NCBI GenBank assembly: GCA_016177845.1
Contig: JACOUO010000016.1
Span: 62,001 to 126,000 of the forward strand
Source: Deltaproteobacteria bacterium
GTDB taxonomy: Bacteria > Desulfobacterota > GWC2-55-46
DNA: 64,000 nt
Direction of reading: 5' to 3'
The position numbers and the translations under genes were made by a program. Position 1 is the stretch's first letter; every line of letters starts with the position of its first letter. Below the pieces are notes generated by a model. The model saw nothing but the letters and a program-made list of their open reading frames with translations, had not been told where the DNA came from and searched no databases. Below are positions 44,573 through 53,822 of this stretch, in pieces.

Positions 44573-46069
44573 ATGAGACTCAGAAAGATTTTTTTATCCT
44601 TAGCATTATCTTCCATACTGTTCCATCCTGCCGCGTATGCCGAAACAGGTGCTCTTGAGCAGGGCATAGCGGACTTCAAAGACGAAAGCCTTGAGGAAGC
44701 AGCAGATAACCTCTCAAAGGCAAGGCATTCTGACCCCAAATCAGCTCAGGCAGCCTTCTACCTCGGTCTTAACCAAAAACGCCTCCAGAACTTCAAGGAG
44801 GCAAAAGCCAATCTGACTGATGCCATAAGCCTTGACCCGAATCTTGAGGGCGCGCACCTTGCCCTTGCCGAGTCGCTCTATCACCTTGGCGAACTTGATG
44901 GAGCTTTAAAGGAGCTGGACGCTGCCGAGGTAAAAGGCAAAGACCTCGGGCAAGTCTATCTCCTGAGGGGGCTTACGCAGCTTAAGGCAGAAAAGAATAA
45001 TGAAGCCGTCGATTCCTTTAAAAAGGCGAAATCAGCAGACAGCGCCCTTGCCCGGGTAGCGGATTACCAGACAGGCATCGCTTATGTAAAAGAGAATAAG
45101 CTCAGCGAGGCAAAGGAAGTATTCAGGGAAATAATCATAAAGGACCCCTCAGCCGACCTTTCACGCTATGCTGAGGAATACGCAAGGTCGATAGATAAGA
45201 AGCAGGAGAGGGAAAGGCCCTTTAAACTCTCTCTCGGTTTAAGATATGAATACGATGACAATGTAATACTCAAGCCTGCCGACTCATCAGCCGCTAACGG
45301 CATAACGGACGAGGATGACAGAAGAGAGGTCTTTACATTAAGGGGCGAGTATAACAGGAAGTTCAACAACCCCTGGTCACTGAGGGCGCAGTACTCATTA
45401 TACATGAGCAACCAGCACCATCTGGAAACGCATGACATACAGAGCCACACCATATCCCTTATACCTTCATACAATTTCAGGAACAGCTCCGCCAACTTTA
45501 ACCTGAGCTATTACAACACCCTTGTAGAAGACGCAAGATACCTTGATTCAGTTACCTTTACCCCTTCATATAATTTTATGCTCGGCCCCGAGAGGCTCGG
45601 CGTAGTCTCGGCAAGGGTCCAGAAAAGGGAATTCCAGAAGGAGCCTTTTTCACCCAATGAGGACAGGGATTCGCTCGATACAGGCTTGAGCTTAAGCTGC
45701 TTCAGGTTCTTTGGAGGCGACGGCGGCTTCTTTAACCTCAAATATGAGATAAACAAGGAAGACGCGGACGGAGTCAACTGGACATATGTAGGCAACAGGG
45801 CCTCTTTAAGCCTCCTGTACCCGTACAGCGAAAAGCTTAAGTTCCAGGCGTTTGCCGAGGCATCCCTTCAGAATTACCAGAATACCCACACGGTATTCGG
45901 CAAAAAGAGGGAGGACCGGACATATACCCAGTCAGTGCTTGCCTCATACGAGCTCTACAAAAAAACGGACTTCATTATCCAATACACCCATGTAAGGGAT
46001 GATTCGAATATCGCGATATACGATTACGACAGAAATATCATTTCAACAGGCATTGAGTTCAGGCTTTAG
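44573..46069 (+). CDS. TPR-repeat protein with C-terminal outer-membrane beta-barrel
   Basis: This 498-residue precursor has a signal peptide (about 23 residues), four to five TPR repeats (about 28-210, e.g. AQAAFYLGLNQKRLQNFKEAKANL and LGQVYLLRGLTQLKAEKNNEAV), and then a beta-barrel (about 215-498) with alternating strands and a C-terminal FRL. The arrangement resembles surface-lipoprotein assembly modifiers and polysaccharide-export barrels. AGGAGG lies about 20 bases before the ATG, further than usual, but no in-frame start is closer. It forms an operon with FecR and CHASE2-cyclase genes. Confidence 0.85.
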   Translation: MRLRKIFLSLALSSILFHPAAYAETGALEQGIADFKDESLEEAADNLSKARHSDPKSAQAAFYLGLNQKRLQNFKEAKANLTDAISLDPNLEGAHLALAESLYHLGELDGALKELDAAEVKGKDLGQVYLLRGLTQLKAEKNNEAVDSFKKAKSADSALARVADYQTGIAYVKENKLSEAKEVFREIIIKDPSADLSRYAEEYARSIDKKQERERPFKLSLGLRYEYDDNVILKPADSSAANGITDEDDRREVFTLRGEYNRKFNNPWSLRAQYSLYMSNQHHLETHDIQSHTISLIPSYNFRNSSANFNLSYYNTLVEDARYLDSVTFTPSYNFMLGPERLGVVSARVQKREFQKEPFSPNEDRDSLDTGLSLSCFRFFGGDGGFFNLKYEINKEDADGVNWTYVGNRASLSLLYPYSEKLKFQAFAEASLQNYQNTHTVFGKKREDRTYTQSVLASYELYKKTDFIIQYTHVRDDSNIAIYDYDRNIISTGIEFRL

Positions 46070-46078
46070 GAGAAGAAG

Positions 46079-47320
46079 ATGAATACGCGTAAGATTTCCT
46101 ATGTTCTGTTCCTGATAGTCATGCTGGCGCTCTCAGGCGTAAGCTCAGCTCTGGCAGACATAGCAGGAAGGTTCACCATAGTAGAAGGCAAGGTCGATAT
46201 ATTAAGGCCCGGCCAGACAAGGGCTGTGTCAGTTAAAAAGGACGATGCTGTCTCTCCAGGCGATATCGTCAGGACAAAGAGCGACTCTTTCGCGGAAATA
46301 ACTTTTAAGGATAACGCCACCTTAAAGCTCGCCCAGAATACAAGGATTGAGATAAAGGAATACCAGTTCGGAGAGAATGACAAGAGGAAGAGCGGCACCT
46401 TAAGGCTCTTAAGGGGCAAGGTGAGAGCTACTGTGCCAAAGGCGCTTGGCAGGGTAATACCCATTGCCACAGGGCCGTCCACTTTTCAGGTGCAGACCCC
46501 TACTGCTGTAGCCGGTGTAAGGGGAACGGACTTTCTTGTATATTATGATTTAGGCTCAACAGGTGTTTTTGTAATGGATGGGGCTGTCGATGCATTCAAT
46601 ATCAACTTCCCGGATAATGTCTTAAGGGTAAGGGGTGGTTTTTATACGATAATCTCAGCGGATTCTCCTGCTGAGGCAGTCTCGCGCATGCAGGACTTTG
46701 TTAAAGTAAACCATCTTAACGACACTTCAGGGAATCATGGAAACGGTGTGGCCGGTCTTGAAAGGGTTGCCTTTAACACCCCTGTTAATAACGGCAACAC
46801 TCCATTTATGGAACAGCCTGCCCTGAATAACTTCAATAATACATTGCTTGAGCTGCCTGTTTCAGAGGTTCATACATCTCTCCTCAGCTCCAGCGTAACT
46901 ACTCTCGATACATTTTCAGGCCATATGTCAGGTGCGGATGTGGCTACTACATACTATCTGACCGTATCAGGCACATTGCAGGGAGACTGGAAAGATAACG
47001 GGAGCTGGGGCATGCAGCTTCAGGGCTCATACACCAATCTGCTGCCGGGAACGGGTTTTGTCTGGCAGGGCAGCATTGTAGCCGTAGATACCTCAGGGTC
47101 TGTTTTAGGCACTATCTCAAACGGCCATTGGATGACTTCAGGCGCGTGGGCAGCGGATGTGTCGGGTACAAAGACGGACGGTACATTTAGCGGTACGCTC
47201 AGCGGCACATATACGCTTGATGCCGAGTCATCAACAACAGGCACATTCACAGGCACGGGCTCAGGCACATGGCAGACGGGCCAGCCTCTGGCGCAGATAG
47301 ACCCGGGCCCCTTGCCGTAA
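46079..47320 (+). CDS. FecR-domain secreted protein
   Basis: This 413-residue protein has a signal peptide (about 26 residues, ending ALA), a FecR domain (about 45-195; SVKKDDAVSPGDIVRTKSDSFAEITFKDNATLKL; AVAGVRGTDFLVYYD) and a Ser/Thr/Gly-rich tail with repeated GTxSGT segments typical of a surface adhesive stalk. Proteins of this type usually lack signalling partners and occur in operons with TPR barrels and CHASE2 cyclases, as here. The FecR name denotes domain homology only; no iron transport genes are nearby. It begins 9 bases after the TPR gene. Confidence 0.88.
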   Translation: MNTRKISYVLFLIVMLALSGVSSALADIAGRFTIVEGKVDILRPGQTRAVSVKKDDAVSPGDIVRTKSDSFAEITFKDNATLKLAQNTRIEIKEYQFGENDKRKSGTLRLLRGKVRATVPKALGRVIPIATGPSTFQVQTPTAVAGVRGTDFLVYYDLGSTGVFVMDGAVDAFNINFPDNVLRVRGGFYTIISADSPAEAVSRMQDFVKVNHLNDTSGNHGNGVAGLERVAFNTPVNNGNTPFMEQPALNNFNNTLLELPVSEVHTSLLSSSVTTLDTFSGHMSGADVATTYYLTVSGTLQGDWKDNGSWGMQLQGSYTNLLPGTGFVWQGSIVAVDTSGSVLGTISNGHWMTSGAWAADVSGTKTDGTFSGTLSGTYTLDAESSTTGTFTGTGSGTWQTGQPLAQIDPGPLP

Positions 47321-47388
47321 CGCGTGCACTTGCGCGGAGTATCCTTAAAATGATATAAAGGCCTTAGCCCGGATTATAAGGTAAATAT

Positions 47389-49410
47389 ATGAACCTTGCA
47401 GGGAAAAGGCTTCCCCCTTTCTTAATAGCCGCAGTCGTAGCAACCATATTTTCTTTTCTGACGCTCTACCCGAACTCACTCCTCCAGTTCATAGAGGCAA
47501 AGACCTATGACTGGAGGTTTCATCTTCGGGGAACTCGCCCCATTGGGTCTGAAGTCGTAATCGTAGCAATAGATGAGAAGAGCATTGCCGAGGTGGGGCG
47601 ATGGCCCTGGTCTCGTTCAACCACAGGCAGTCTTATAGAGTCCGTTGCGCGCTATAGCCCCGCAGTAATCGGCATAGACATGATATTCAGCGAGCCGGAG
47701 AAGAGCGAAGGGCTTAAGGTCCTTGGCGAACTGAAAAAAAGCCAACGCTCAGACAACAGCCTCATTAAGGCTATTTCGACGCTTGAAAAAGGGCTTAACG
47801 CAGACCTCAAATTGGAAAGCTCTCTTAAGTCCGCAGGCAATGTAGTTCTGCCTATCGTGTTCATCATCCCCAGAGAGGGCGAGGGCATGACAGAGAACAG
47901 GGAGCCTAAGTACATCAGAGGCTCACAGTTCCTCTATTCCAAGGAGGGCAGCTTCTATACACCGTACATGGCAAGCCGCGTCCTTCCGCCGCTTGAGCCT
48001 TTTGCCAATGCCTCGGCAGGCATGGGCCATATCTATACATCGTATGATAATGACGGCACAATCCGCTGGGAGCCACTGAGCGTAAATTTTAAAGGAAGCT
48101 ACTACCCCTCATTCGGGCTTGAGGTGGCGCGCCTCTACATGGGAATTCCCAAGGAGGAGATGGGGCTTTATATCGGTGACGGAGTAGGATTGGGGCCGGA
48201 CGGGTTTATACCAACGGATGAATCAGGCAAGATTCTCATCAACTATGCGGGGCCTCCGGGCACTGTGCCCATATACTCTGCGGTTGATGTGCTCTCAGGC
48301 AGCATCCCTCAGGATGCGCTGAAAGATAAGGCAGTGCTCATCGGCACAACCGCAATCGGCACATATGACATACATGTAACTCCCTACGCCAATATGCCGG
48401 GGGTGGAGAAGCAGGCCGCAGTAGTAGAGAATATCATACATGGCACTTTTCTTGAGAGGGCTGAGTCACAGTGGCTCATGGTAATAGGTTTTATCATAGC
48501 CAGCGGAATAATACTTGCCATCGCTCTCCAGAGAATGAGGGCGTTTGGCGGGGCTGTAATCGCAAGCGCGCTATTCTGTTCTTATCTGTATCTTGCGTAC
48601 TACCTCTTTACATATAAAGGGCTGTGGATAGATTTCATAACTCCGACCTTGAATGTCTTTTTCCTCTACGCCTCGATTACAGGCTACAGGTACATGACAG
48701 AAGAGAGAAAGGCCCGGGAGATAAAGGGGATATTCAGCTCATATGTAACGGAGAAGGTAGTAAACGAGCTTGTAAGAAATCCTGAGATGGCAAAGCTCGG
48801 CGGCTCAAGGAGAGAGATAACCGTTCTGTTCTCAGACATTCGGGGCTTCACTACATTTTCCGAGAAGCACCAGCCTGAAGAGGTGGTGGCTATTCTCAAT
48901 GAATACTTAAAGGCCATGACAGATATCGTATTCAGATGGGACGGCACGCTTGATAAGTTTGTGGGTGATGCGGTGATGGTGTTCTGGAACGCGCCTACCG
49001 AGCAGAAAGACCACGCGGAGCGCGCGGTAAGGTGCGCTCTTGATATGATAAGCGGGCTTAAGAGATTGCAGGAGAAGTGGGCAAAGGAAGGCAAGGAGGC
49101 GCTCTCAATCGGCATAGGCATAAACACAGGCGAGGTGGTTGTCGGAAACATGGGCGCTGAAGGAAAGAAGATGGATTATACCGTAATAGGCGACCCGGTA
49201 AACCTTGGCGCAAGGGCAGAGGGGCTGACCCGCCACTATGATACGAATATAGTCATAACAGAGTTCACCTACAGAAAGCTCGAAGGCAGGTTTAACAAGG
49301 ACATCGGGCATGTGTTCGTAAGGGAACTTGATTCAGTAAAGGTAAAGGGAAAGGATGAGCCCGTTGTAATCTACGGGCTTGATTCGATAGATGAGATTCT
49401 GGATAAATGA
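47389..49410 (+). CDS. CHASE2-domain adenylate/guanylate cyclase
   Basis: This 673-residue membrane protein has one N-terminal helix (about 12-32), an extracytoplasmic CHASE2 domain (about 35-350; DWRFHLRGTRPIGSEVVIVAIDEKSI; IGIDMIFSEPE), three helices (about 365-440) and a class III cyclase domain (about 470-640). The catalytic region is VLFSDIRGFTTFSEK with the first metal Asp, then KFVGDAVMVFWNAP with the second, and YTVIGDPVNLGARAEG. It would make cAMP (or cGMP) in response to an outside signal. It follows the FecR gene by 68 bases, and its stop directly abuts the convergent gene. Confidence 0.94.
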   Translation: MNLAGKRLPPFLIAAVVATIFSFLTLYPNSLLQFIEAKTYDWRFHLRGTRPIGSEVVIVAIDEKSIAEVGRWPWSRSTTGSLIESVARYSPAVIGIDMIFSEPEKSEGLKVLGELKKSQRSDNSLIKAISTLEKGLNADLKLESSLKSAGNVVLPIVFIIPREGEGMTENREPKYIRGSQFLYSKEGSFYTPYMASRVLPPLEPFANASAGMGHIYTSYDNDGTIRWEPLSVNFKGSYYPSFGLEVARLYMGIPKEEMGLYIGDGVGLGPDGFIPTDESGKILINYAGPPGTVPIYSAVDVLSGSIPQDALKDKAVLIGTTAIGTYDIHVTPYANMPGVEKQAAVVENIIHGTFLERAESQWLMVIGFIIASGIILAIALQRMRAFGGAVIASALFCSYLYLAYYLFTYKGLWIDFITPTLNVFFLYASITGYRYMTEERKAREIKGIFSSYVTEKVVNELVRNPEMAKLGGSRREITVLFSDIRGFTTFSEKHQPEEVVAILNEYLKAMTDIVFRWDGTLDKFVGDAVMVFWNAPTEQKDHAERAVRCALDMISGLKRLQEKWAKEGKEALSIGIGINTGEVVVGNMGAEGKKMDYTVIGDPVNLGARAEGLTRHYDTNIVITEFTYRKLEGRFNKDIGHVFVRELDSVKVKGKDEPVVIYGLDSIDEILDK

Positions 49411-49704
49411 TTATCTGAATATCTCGAATATAATCCCGCCTGCGAGGATTATGAAAATAATGGTTATGAGGATGGAAATCTTTTTCAGCGTATTTCTTAT
49501 ATCCGCGATATTTTCTTCAACCTTCTCTACCTTTATCTCAAGTTCGATGAGGTGGTCCTTGAGCTTTGACTCGGGCAGATCCTGATACTCTCTTTTTATT
49601 GTTTTAATGAGATTTCTTGAAGCCTGTATCACCTGGCCTGATGAGAGAAGCGCGCCAAGTATCTTACTTAGTATATTTGCCTTTGCCAAAAAACGCAGTG
49701 CCAT
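49411..49704 (-). CDS. Small coiled-coil membrane protein, unknown function
   Basis: This 97-residue protein has an amphipathic N-terminal region, a coiled coil (about residues 44-76, KLKDHLIELEIKVEKVEENI) and one C-terminal transmembrane helix (76-95, ISILITIIFIILAGGIIF), so it appears tail-anchored. I recognise no family. It has its own upstream space with GGGAGG near the ATG and is convergent with the cyclase gene, with no gap. Confidence 0.7.
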   Translation of the reverse strand: MALRFLAKANILSKILGALLSSGQVIQASRNLIKTIKREYQDLPESKLKDHLIELEIKVEKVEENIADIRNTLKKISILITIIFIILAGGIIFEIFR

Positions 49705-49860
49705 TTTACCTCCCTATTGCTCCCTTATTAAAGTATAACATCTAAAATTTCATCCAGTCAAAATCCGTTTTTTCTAATCCTTTTTTAATTACGGCTTTTT
49801 TATAATGAGGCTGTAGGATAGGAATTGGCAACAAGGCCAGTAACAGAAAGGAGAAAGACA

Positions 49861-49947
49861 ATGAATAAAATTTTAGTGCCACTTGCGATAGGCGTTCTGA
49901 TAGTGACAAGGCTTTTTGCCGCGGCAGTGCTCACAGGCCTTGCTTAA
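49861..49947 (+). CDS. 28-residue hydrophobic peptide
   Basis: ATG at 49861 opens 28 codons (MNKILVPLAIGVLIVT, then RLFAAAVLTGLA) ending in TAA. The predicted peptide is one transmembrane helix with an internal Arg. It has an AAAGGAGA ribosome binding site seven bases before the ATG, a TATAAT box at 49801-49806 (no good -35) and a terminator 25 bases after the stop, a complete transcription unit with no other gene in it. Function unknown; it might be a small membrane regulator or toxin-like peptide. Confidence 0.6.
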   Translation: MNKILVPLAIGVLIVTRLFAAAVLTGLA

Positions 49948-49972
49948 CAAAAAAACAACTCTGAAAAAAAAG

Positions 49973-50002
49973 CCCCGTGGCAATCTGCCCGGGGTTTTTT
50001 AA
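49973..50002 (+). terminator. Terminator after the 28-residue ORF
   Basis: CCCCG-T-GG and CC-CGGGG pair around a short loop, preceded by an A run and followed by TTTTTT. Confidence 0.8.
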
Positions 50003-50043
50003 TTTAAGACAGAGTTTTTCTTTTATTGAACATGCCAAAAATT

Positions 50044-50499
50044 CTACCTGCTCACTACCTTTAAAATCATCTCTTTGTTGATGTAGAAAAGCCTGTCCCC
50101 TGTTTTTACGGTGATGAACTTATCGGGGAAATTGAGGCAATCTGAAAGCCTGGACAGTGCCGCGGGAGCGTCTGTCAAAATGGTTCCGCTTATAACGCTC
50201 CCATCCTTGAAAAAAACCGTCATATCTTCAATGTGCATAAAGCTTATCTCAAGATATTTGTCCGCGTAATCTATCTCAATGGCGCGGATCTGTTTTTTAT
50301 TTAAAAGCTCGGTAGTGTTTTTCTCCGTTACGAGGAAGGGGAAAAAGGAGGTCGGCTCTTCGAGGAAAGCGCTGAGTTTGCTGTGAATCGATCGTTCTTC
50401 AGGATATCTCTCGAGAAATATCATTCCGCCTGAGGTAACGCCTTGTTCAAAATGGACTGAGATCTCCTGTTTATCTTTAGGGACTGTGAACACGGACAT
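50044..50499 (-). CDS. Hypothetical protein encoded after pilT
   Basis: This 151-residue soluble protein has alternating strands and helices and no signal peptide. Segments such as TVFFKDGSVISGTILTDAPAALSRLSDCLN and FITVKTGDRLFYINKEMIL suggest a small beta-barrel domain, but I recognise no family. It lies 12 bases downstream of pilT on the same strand, so it is probably co-transcribed and may help type IV pilus retraction or twitching control. Its ribosome binding site (GGAGAG) lies in that gap. Confidence 0.7.
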   Translation of the reverse strand: MSVFTVPKDKQEISVHFEQGVTSGGMIFLERYPEERSIHSKLSAFLEEPTSFFPFLVTEKNTTELLNKKQIRAIEIDYADKYLEISFMHIEDMTVFFKDGSVISGTILTDAPAALSRLSDCLNFPDKFITVKTGDRLFYINKEMILKVVSR

Positions 50500-50511
50500 G
50501 CTCTCTCCTTG

Positions 50512-51966
50512 CTATTCGCCTTTGATGTTTACTTCGATTCCCCTGCCCTTCAGAAGCGCGATGAGGCCGGTCTTTTCAACTGACTTTATTACAGCCTCTT
50601 CAGGCGTAATCTTTTTCTCAACCACGAGGGTTAAAAGCGCGTCATTGAGCAGTATCATTCCCTGGCTTTTCGCGGTCTGTATCACCGAAGGTATCTGGTA
50701 TATTTTCCCTTCCCTGATAAGGTTTGAAACCGCAGGGTTTACGAAGAGTATCTCCTGTGCGGCAAGCCTTCCTCCCCCAATCTTTTTGCAGAGCGTCTGA
50801 GAGATTACTCCCTTTAGCGAACCCGCAAGCATGGTCCTTATCTGCGCCTGCCTGTCCGCGGGGAATTGGTCTACTATCCTGTCTACGGTAGATGCGGCAG
50901 TTGAGGTGTGGAGGGTGCCGAAAACAAGATGGCCGGTTTCCGCAGTCTCAAGGGCGATGGAGACAGTTTCTAAATCCCTCATCTCTCCTACAAGCATTAT
51001 GTCAGGGTCTTCCCTCAAAGCGGCCCTTAGTGCTGTGCTGAATGACTTTGTATGGACATGGACTTCCCTCTGGTTTATCAGGCACTGCTTTTTCGGATGC
51101 ACGAACTCAATAGGGTCTTCAATGGTGATTATATGAAGCTTCCTGTTCCTGTTGATGTAGTCTATCAGGGCGCACAGCGTAGTGGATTTTCCTGACCCGG
51201 TGGGGCCTGTGACAAGCACAAGTCCTTTGCTGAGGAAGCACAGGTCAAGCACCTCTTTGGAAAGCCCGAGCTTCTCCGCAGTCACTATCTCCATTGGTAT
51301 CTGCCTGAAGACAGCTCCTATGCCTTGCCTGTCCTGAAAGATATTCGCCCTGAACCTTGCAAGCCCTTCTATCTCGTAGGGAAAGTCAGTATCCTTTGTT
51401 GCCTCGAACTGGTTCCTGTTGTGCTGAGGCATTATCTCATAGAGCATCTTCCTCATTCTGTCGGAGGATATGACAGGCTCTCCGTCTATCTCCGCCATGT
51501 CACCGCTGACCCTTATCATGGGCTTGTGGTTTGAGGTAAGGTGAAGGTCTGATGAGCCTATCTCAACCATTTTTCTGAAGAGTGAGTCTATTTCGGCAGG
51601 GCCTGCCGGTGCGGGGACGGTCTCTGTGACAGGCGCGTGCATAGCTTCAGTGGCCTTTAATTCGGCTTCTTCCTCAGAAGGCGTAATAACGCCCCTGACC
51701 TGTTCTCCGTTTGCCATGAAAGTGATATGAAAACTTCTGTCTTTTAATCTGTATCCGAATACTGAGTGCCTGCCCTGTTTAAGGTCGTCTTTTTTGTCAT
51801 CAGGTGCAAGCTCTGAAAGGAGGGCTGAAACCTGAGAAGAGGTCAGAGGTTTTTTTACCATGACCTTTATGCCTTCGGCTGTCCTCATGGAAGGCTCTTT
51901 GCCTGTCTCAAGGAGAAGCTCCTGCCCGTGTTGAATTCTCTCGATTAGACCGTCAAGTTGGCTCAT
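50512..51966 (-). CDS. pilT: PilT-type retraction ATPase with N-terminal extension
   Basis: This 484-residue protein has a 140-residue N-terminal region (MVKKPLTSSQVSALLSELAP region, unlike standard PilT) followed by a full secretion ATPase of the PilT/PilU type (from about residue 125; MVEIGSSDLHLTSNHKP). Walker A is GPTGSGKSTT, the Asp box is TIEDPIEFVH, Walker B is VGEMRDLET and the His box is TLHTSTAASTVDRI. The start at 51966 has AAGGA eight bases before; a longer in-frame start at 52035 has none. It powers type IV pilus retraction. No pilin or assembly genes adjoin it. Confidence 0.92.
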   Translation of the reverse strand: MSQLDGLIERIQHGQELLLETGKEPSMRTAEGIKVMVKKPLTSSQVSALLSELAPDDKKDDLKQGRHSVFGYRLKDRSFHITFMANGEQVRGVITPSEEEAELKATEAMHAPVTETVPAPAGPAEIDSLFRKMVEIGSSDLHLTSNHKPMIRVSGDMAEIDGEPVISSDRMRKMLYEIMPQHNRNQFEATKDTDFPYEIEGLARFRANIFQDRQGIGAVFRQIPMEIVTAEKLGLSKEVLDLCFLSKGLVLVTGPTGSGKSTTLCALIDYINRNRKLHIITIEDPIEFVHPKKQCLINQREVHVHTKSFSTALRAALREDPDIMLVGEMRDLETVSIALETAETGHLVFGTLHTSTAASTVDRIVDQFPADRQAQIRTMLAGSLKGVISQTLCKKIGGGRLAAQEILFVNPAVSNLIREGKIYQIPSVIQTAKSQGMILLNDALLTLVVEKKITPEEAVIKSVEKTGLIALLKGRGIEVNIKGE

Positions 51967-52138
51967 TAGATATTCCTTTTTATGGTACTGGTCAGAAGAT
52001 GCCGGGTCTTGCCCGGCAAAAGTCCAGTAAAGCATCTATTCTGATTCATTACCTTTTCGGCAATTCAGATGCCTTACTTTAGGGGATATTATATCGCTTG
52101 GCAGCGCGGAGTTGAAGAGAATAAGAGGTACAGACGGG

Positions 52139-53062
52139 TCAGAACTTGTAGCCTGCGCCGAAGAACAGGGTTTCCGCTCTTCTGTCGAAAAACCTGATGT
52201 TGGAGTCCGTCTTGTCAGCGGTGAGGCCGGCGCTTACGAAAAAATCGTTAAAGCCGAGCGGATTGGCCAAAGTAGCGATAACGGAAGCGCCGGCGGCCTT
52301 ATCCTGCCGTTTTTCGCTGAATATGGGGTTATCCTTATTAAAATCATTTTTCTTTGCGTGTATGTTCGTGTTTATGTTCAGGTCGCCTGCGTTGTAATTG
52401 AGCCCAAGTGAAAGCCCAACCCCGGTGTAGCTGTTGCTTTCGCCCCTGAATGAGCCTATTTCGTATTGGGCTCCCGGGTTCAGGCTCAAGCCTTTGTGCA
52501 ACGGGATTCTAAGTGCGCCTTTAAAGAGGTGGACGCTGCCATCCCTTTTCAGATCAGAAAACCTGCTTCCGACTACATCGTTTTGAACATCAACAAGCGC
52601 AAGCCTGTAGGTGAGTAAAAATTCTTTTTGGGTATAGGTTAGCCTTGCCCCGTACTCCTTCATGTCCGTCCTTACCCTGTTTGATACATAAGGGTCTTCC
52701 CATACGGAGCCCGCGAATGAGTAGAACGCGTGGGCATCAAAGGATTTTTTACCGAAAGAATTTTTAAGTCCGAGAGAGATGCTGCTCGGCTCATCAGAGA
52801 GCGCGCCAAGGTAATATTCCGTATCTTTGGAGCCGCTTTTGTACTTTGCTTCGATCATCGGGACTGTTAAGACCCTTGACCTTGATTTAGGAGCGGAGTT
52901 CAGGTCAATGTTATCGCCCTTTCCCCGTCCCCATAGATTATCGGCTTTATTTATGAAAATAATTCCGAGGCCGGCCTTTGCGCTGAGCTCCCCGGCATTT
53001 GAGATTGTAGCTATCGTGAGAGATGAGAGGAGAAAAACAAGTGTCAGGTACGCTTTTTTCAA
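52139..53062 (-). CDS. Outer-membrane beta-barrel protein, unknown family
   Basis: This 307-residue precursor has a signal peptide (KKAYLTLVFLLSSLTIATISNA) and alternating hydrophobic strands ending in Phe (FFGAGYKF), typical of an outer-membrane barrel of about 14 strands. The start is taken as TTG at 53062 because GGAG lies six bases before it and it begins the signal; an upstream in-frame ATG at 53125 would add 21 residues without a signal. I recognise no porin family. It stands alone. Confidence 0.75.
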   Translation of the reverse strand: MKKAYLTLVFLLSSLTIATISNAGELSAKAGLGIIFINKADNLWGRGKGDNIDLNSAPKSRSRVLTVPMIEAKYKSGSKDTEYYLGALSDEPSSISLGLKNSFGKKSFDAHAFYSFAGSVWEDPYVSNRVRTDMKEYGARLTYTQKEFLLTYRLALVDVQNDVVGSRFSDLKRDGSVHLFKGALRIPLHKGLSLNPGAQYEIGSFRGESNSYTGVGLSLGLNYNAGDLNINTNIHAKKNDFNKDNPIFSEKRQDKAAGASVIATLANPLGFNDFFVSAGLTADKTDSNIRFFDRRAETLFFGAGYKF

Positions 53063-53281
53063 GGGATTCTCCAAAAGGGTATTTTTGGCAGAGAGCGCGT
53101 AAGACCTGCAAAGAGAGTCTATCAAAATTCGTAGAGAATTGCTTTATATTAATTTGAAAGGGAAAAACGGATGCAAGGGCCAATGTGGAAGCGTTCTTGC
53201 CTTTTACATTGCGGTTGAGTTCCTTGTCTTATTATGCTAAGAAATCCTTATGTTTCGATCTTATTCAAAGGAGTTTTGAAA

Positions 53282-53785
53282 ATGAGAAAAATGACTGAAG
53301 ACAACATCAAGGCTGCGTTTGCGGGAGAGAGCCAGGCGCACACAAAATACCAGATATTCGCCTATTACGCTGAGAAGGAAGGAAAGAAAGACCTTGCCCG
53401 TCTTTTCAACGCTGTGGCCTATGCTGAGCTGGTGCACGCAAAAAACCACTTTAAGACGCTTGGCGGCATTGGCGGAAATGTCGAGAACCTGAGCAGTGCG
53501 GTTGCTGGCGAGACATTTGAGATTACTGAGATGTATCCTGCTTATGACGCGGTTGCGAAACTTCAGGAGGAAAAGGGCGCGCTCAGGGCAATAAAATGGG
53601 CCATAGAGGCTGAAAAGGCGCATAAAGAACTTTTTGAAAAGGCCAAAGCAACTGAAGAAAAGGGAGAGGCGTACGCCTTGGCGGAGATACACATCTGCGC
53701 AGAGTGCGGCTACACGGTTGAGGGAGAGGTCCCAGATAAATGCCCGCTCTGCGGCAAACCAAAAGAGATTTTCAAGAGCTTTTAA
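53282..53785 (+). CDS. Rubrerythrin
   Basis: This 167-residue protein has a diiron ferritin-like bundle (about 1-125; FAGESQAHTKYQIFAYYAEKEG, AYAELVHAKNHF and AIEAEKAHKELF carry the metal ligands) and a C-terminal rubredoxin domain with two Cys pairs (HICAECGYT and DKCPLCGKP). Rubrerythrins reduce hydrogen peroxide with electrons from rubredoxin or NADH, and are typical of anaerobes. The ATG at 53282 has AAAGGAG eight bases upstream; a longer in-frame start exists 48 bases earlier but lacks a site. Confidence 0.95.
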   Translation: MRKMTEDNIKAAFAGESQAHTKYQIFAYYAEKEGKKDLARLFNAVAYAELVHAKNHFKTLGGIGGNVENLSSAVAGETFEITEMYPAYDAVAKLQEEKGALRAIKWAIEAEKAHKELFEKAKATEEKGEAYALAEIHICAECGYTVEGEVPDKCPLCGKPKEIFKSF

Positions 53786-53822
53786 CTGAACTAAAAATTT
53801 TCAGAAAGGTTTCAAATCTTTT

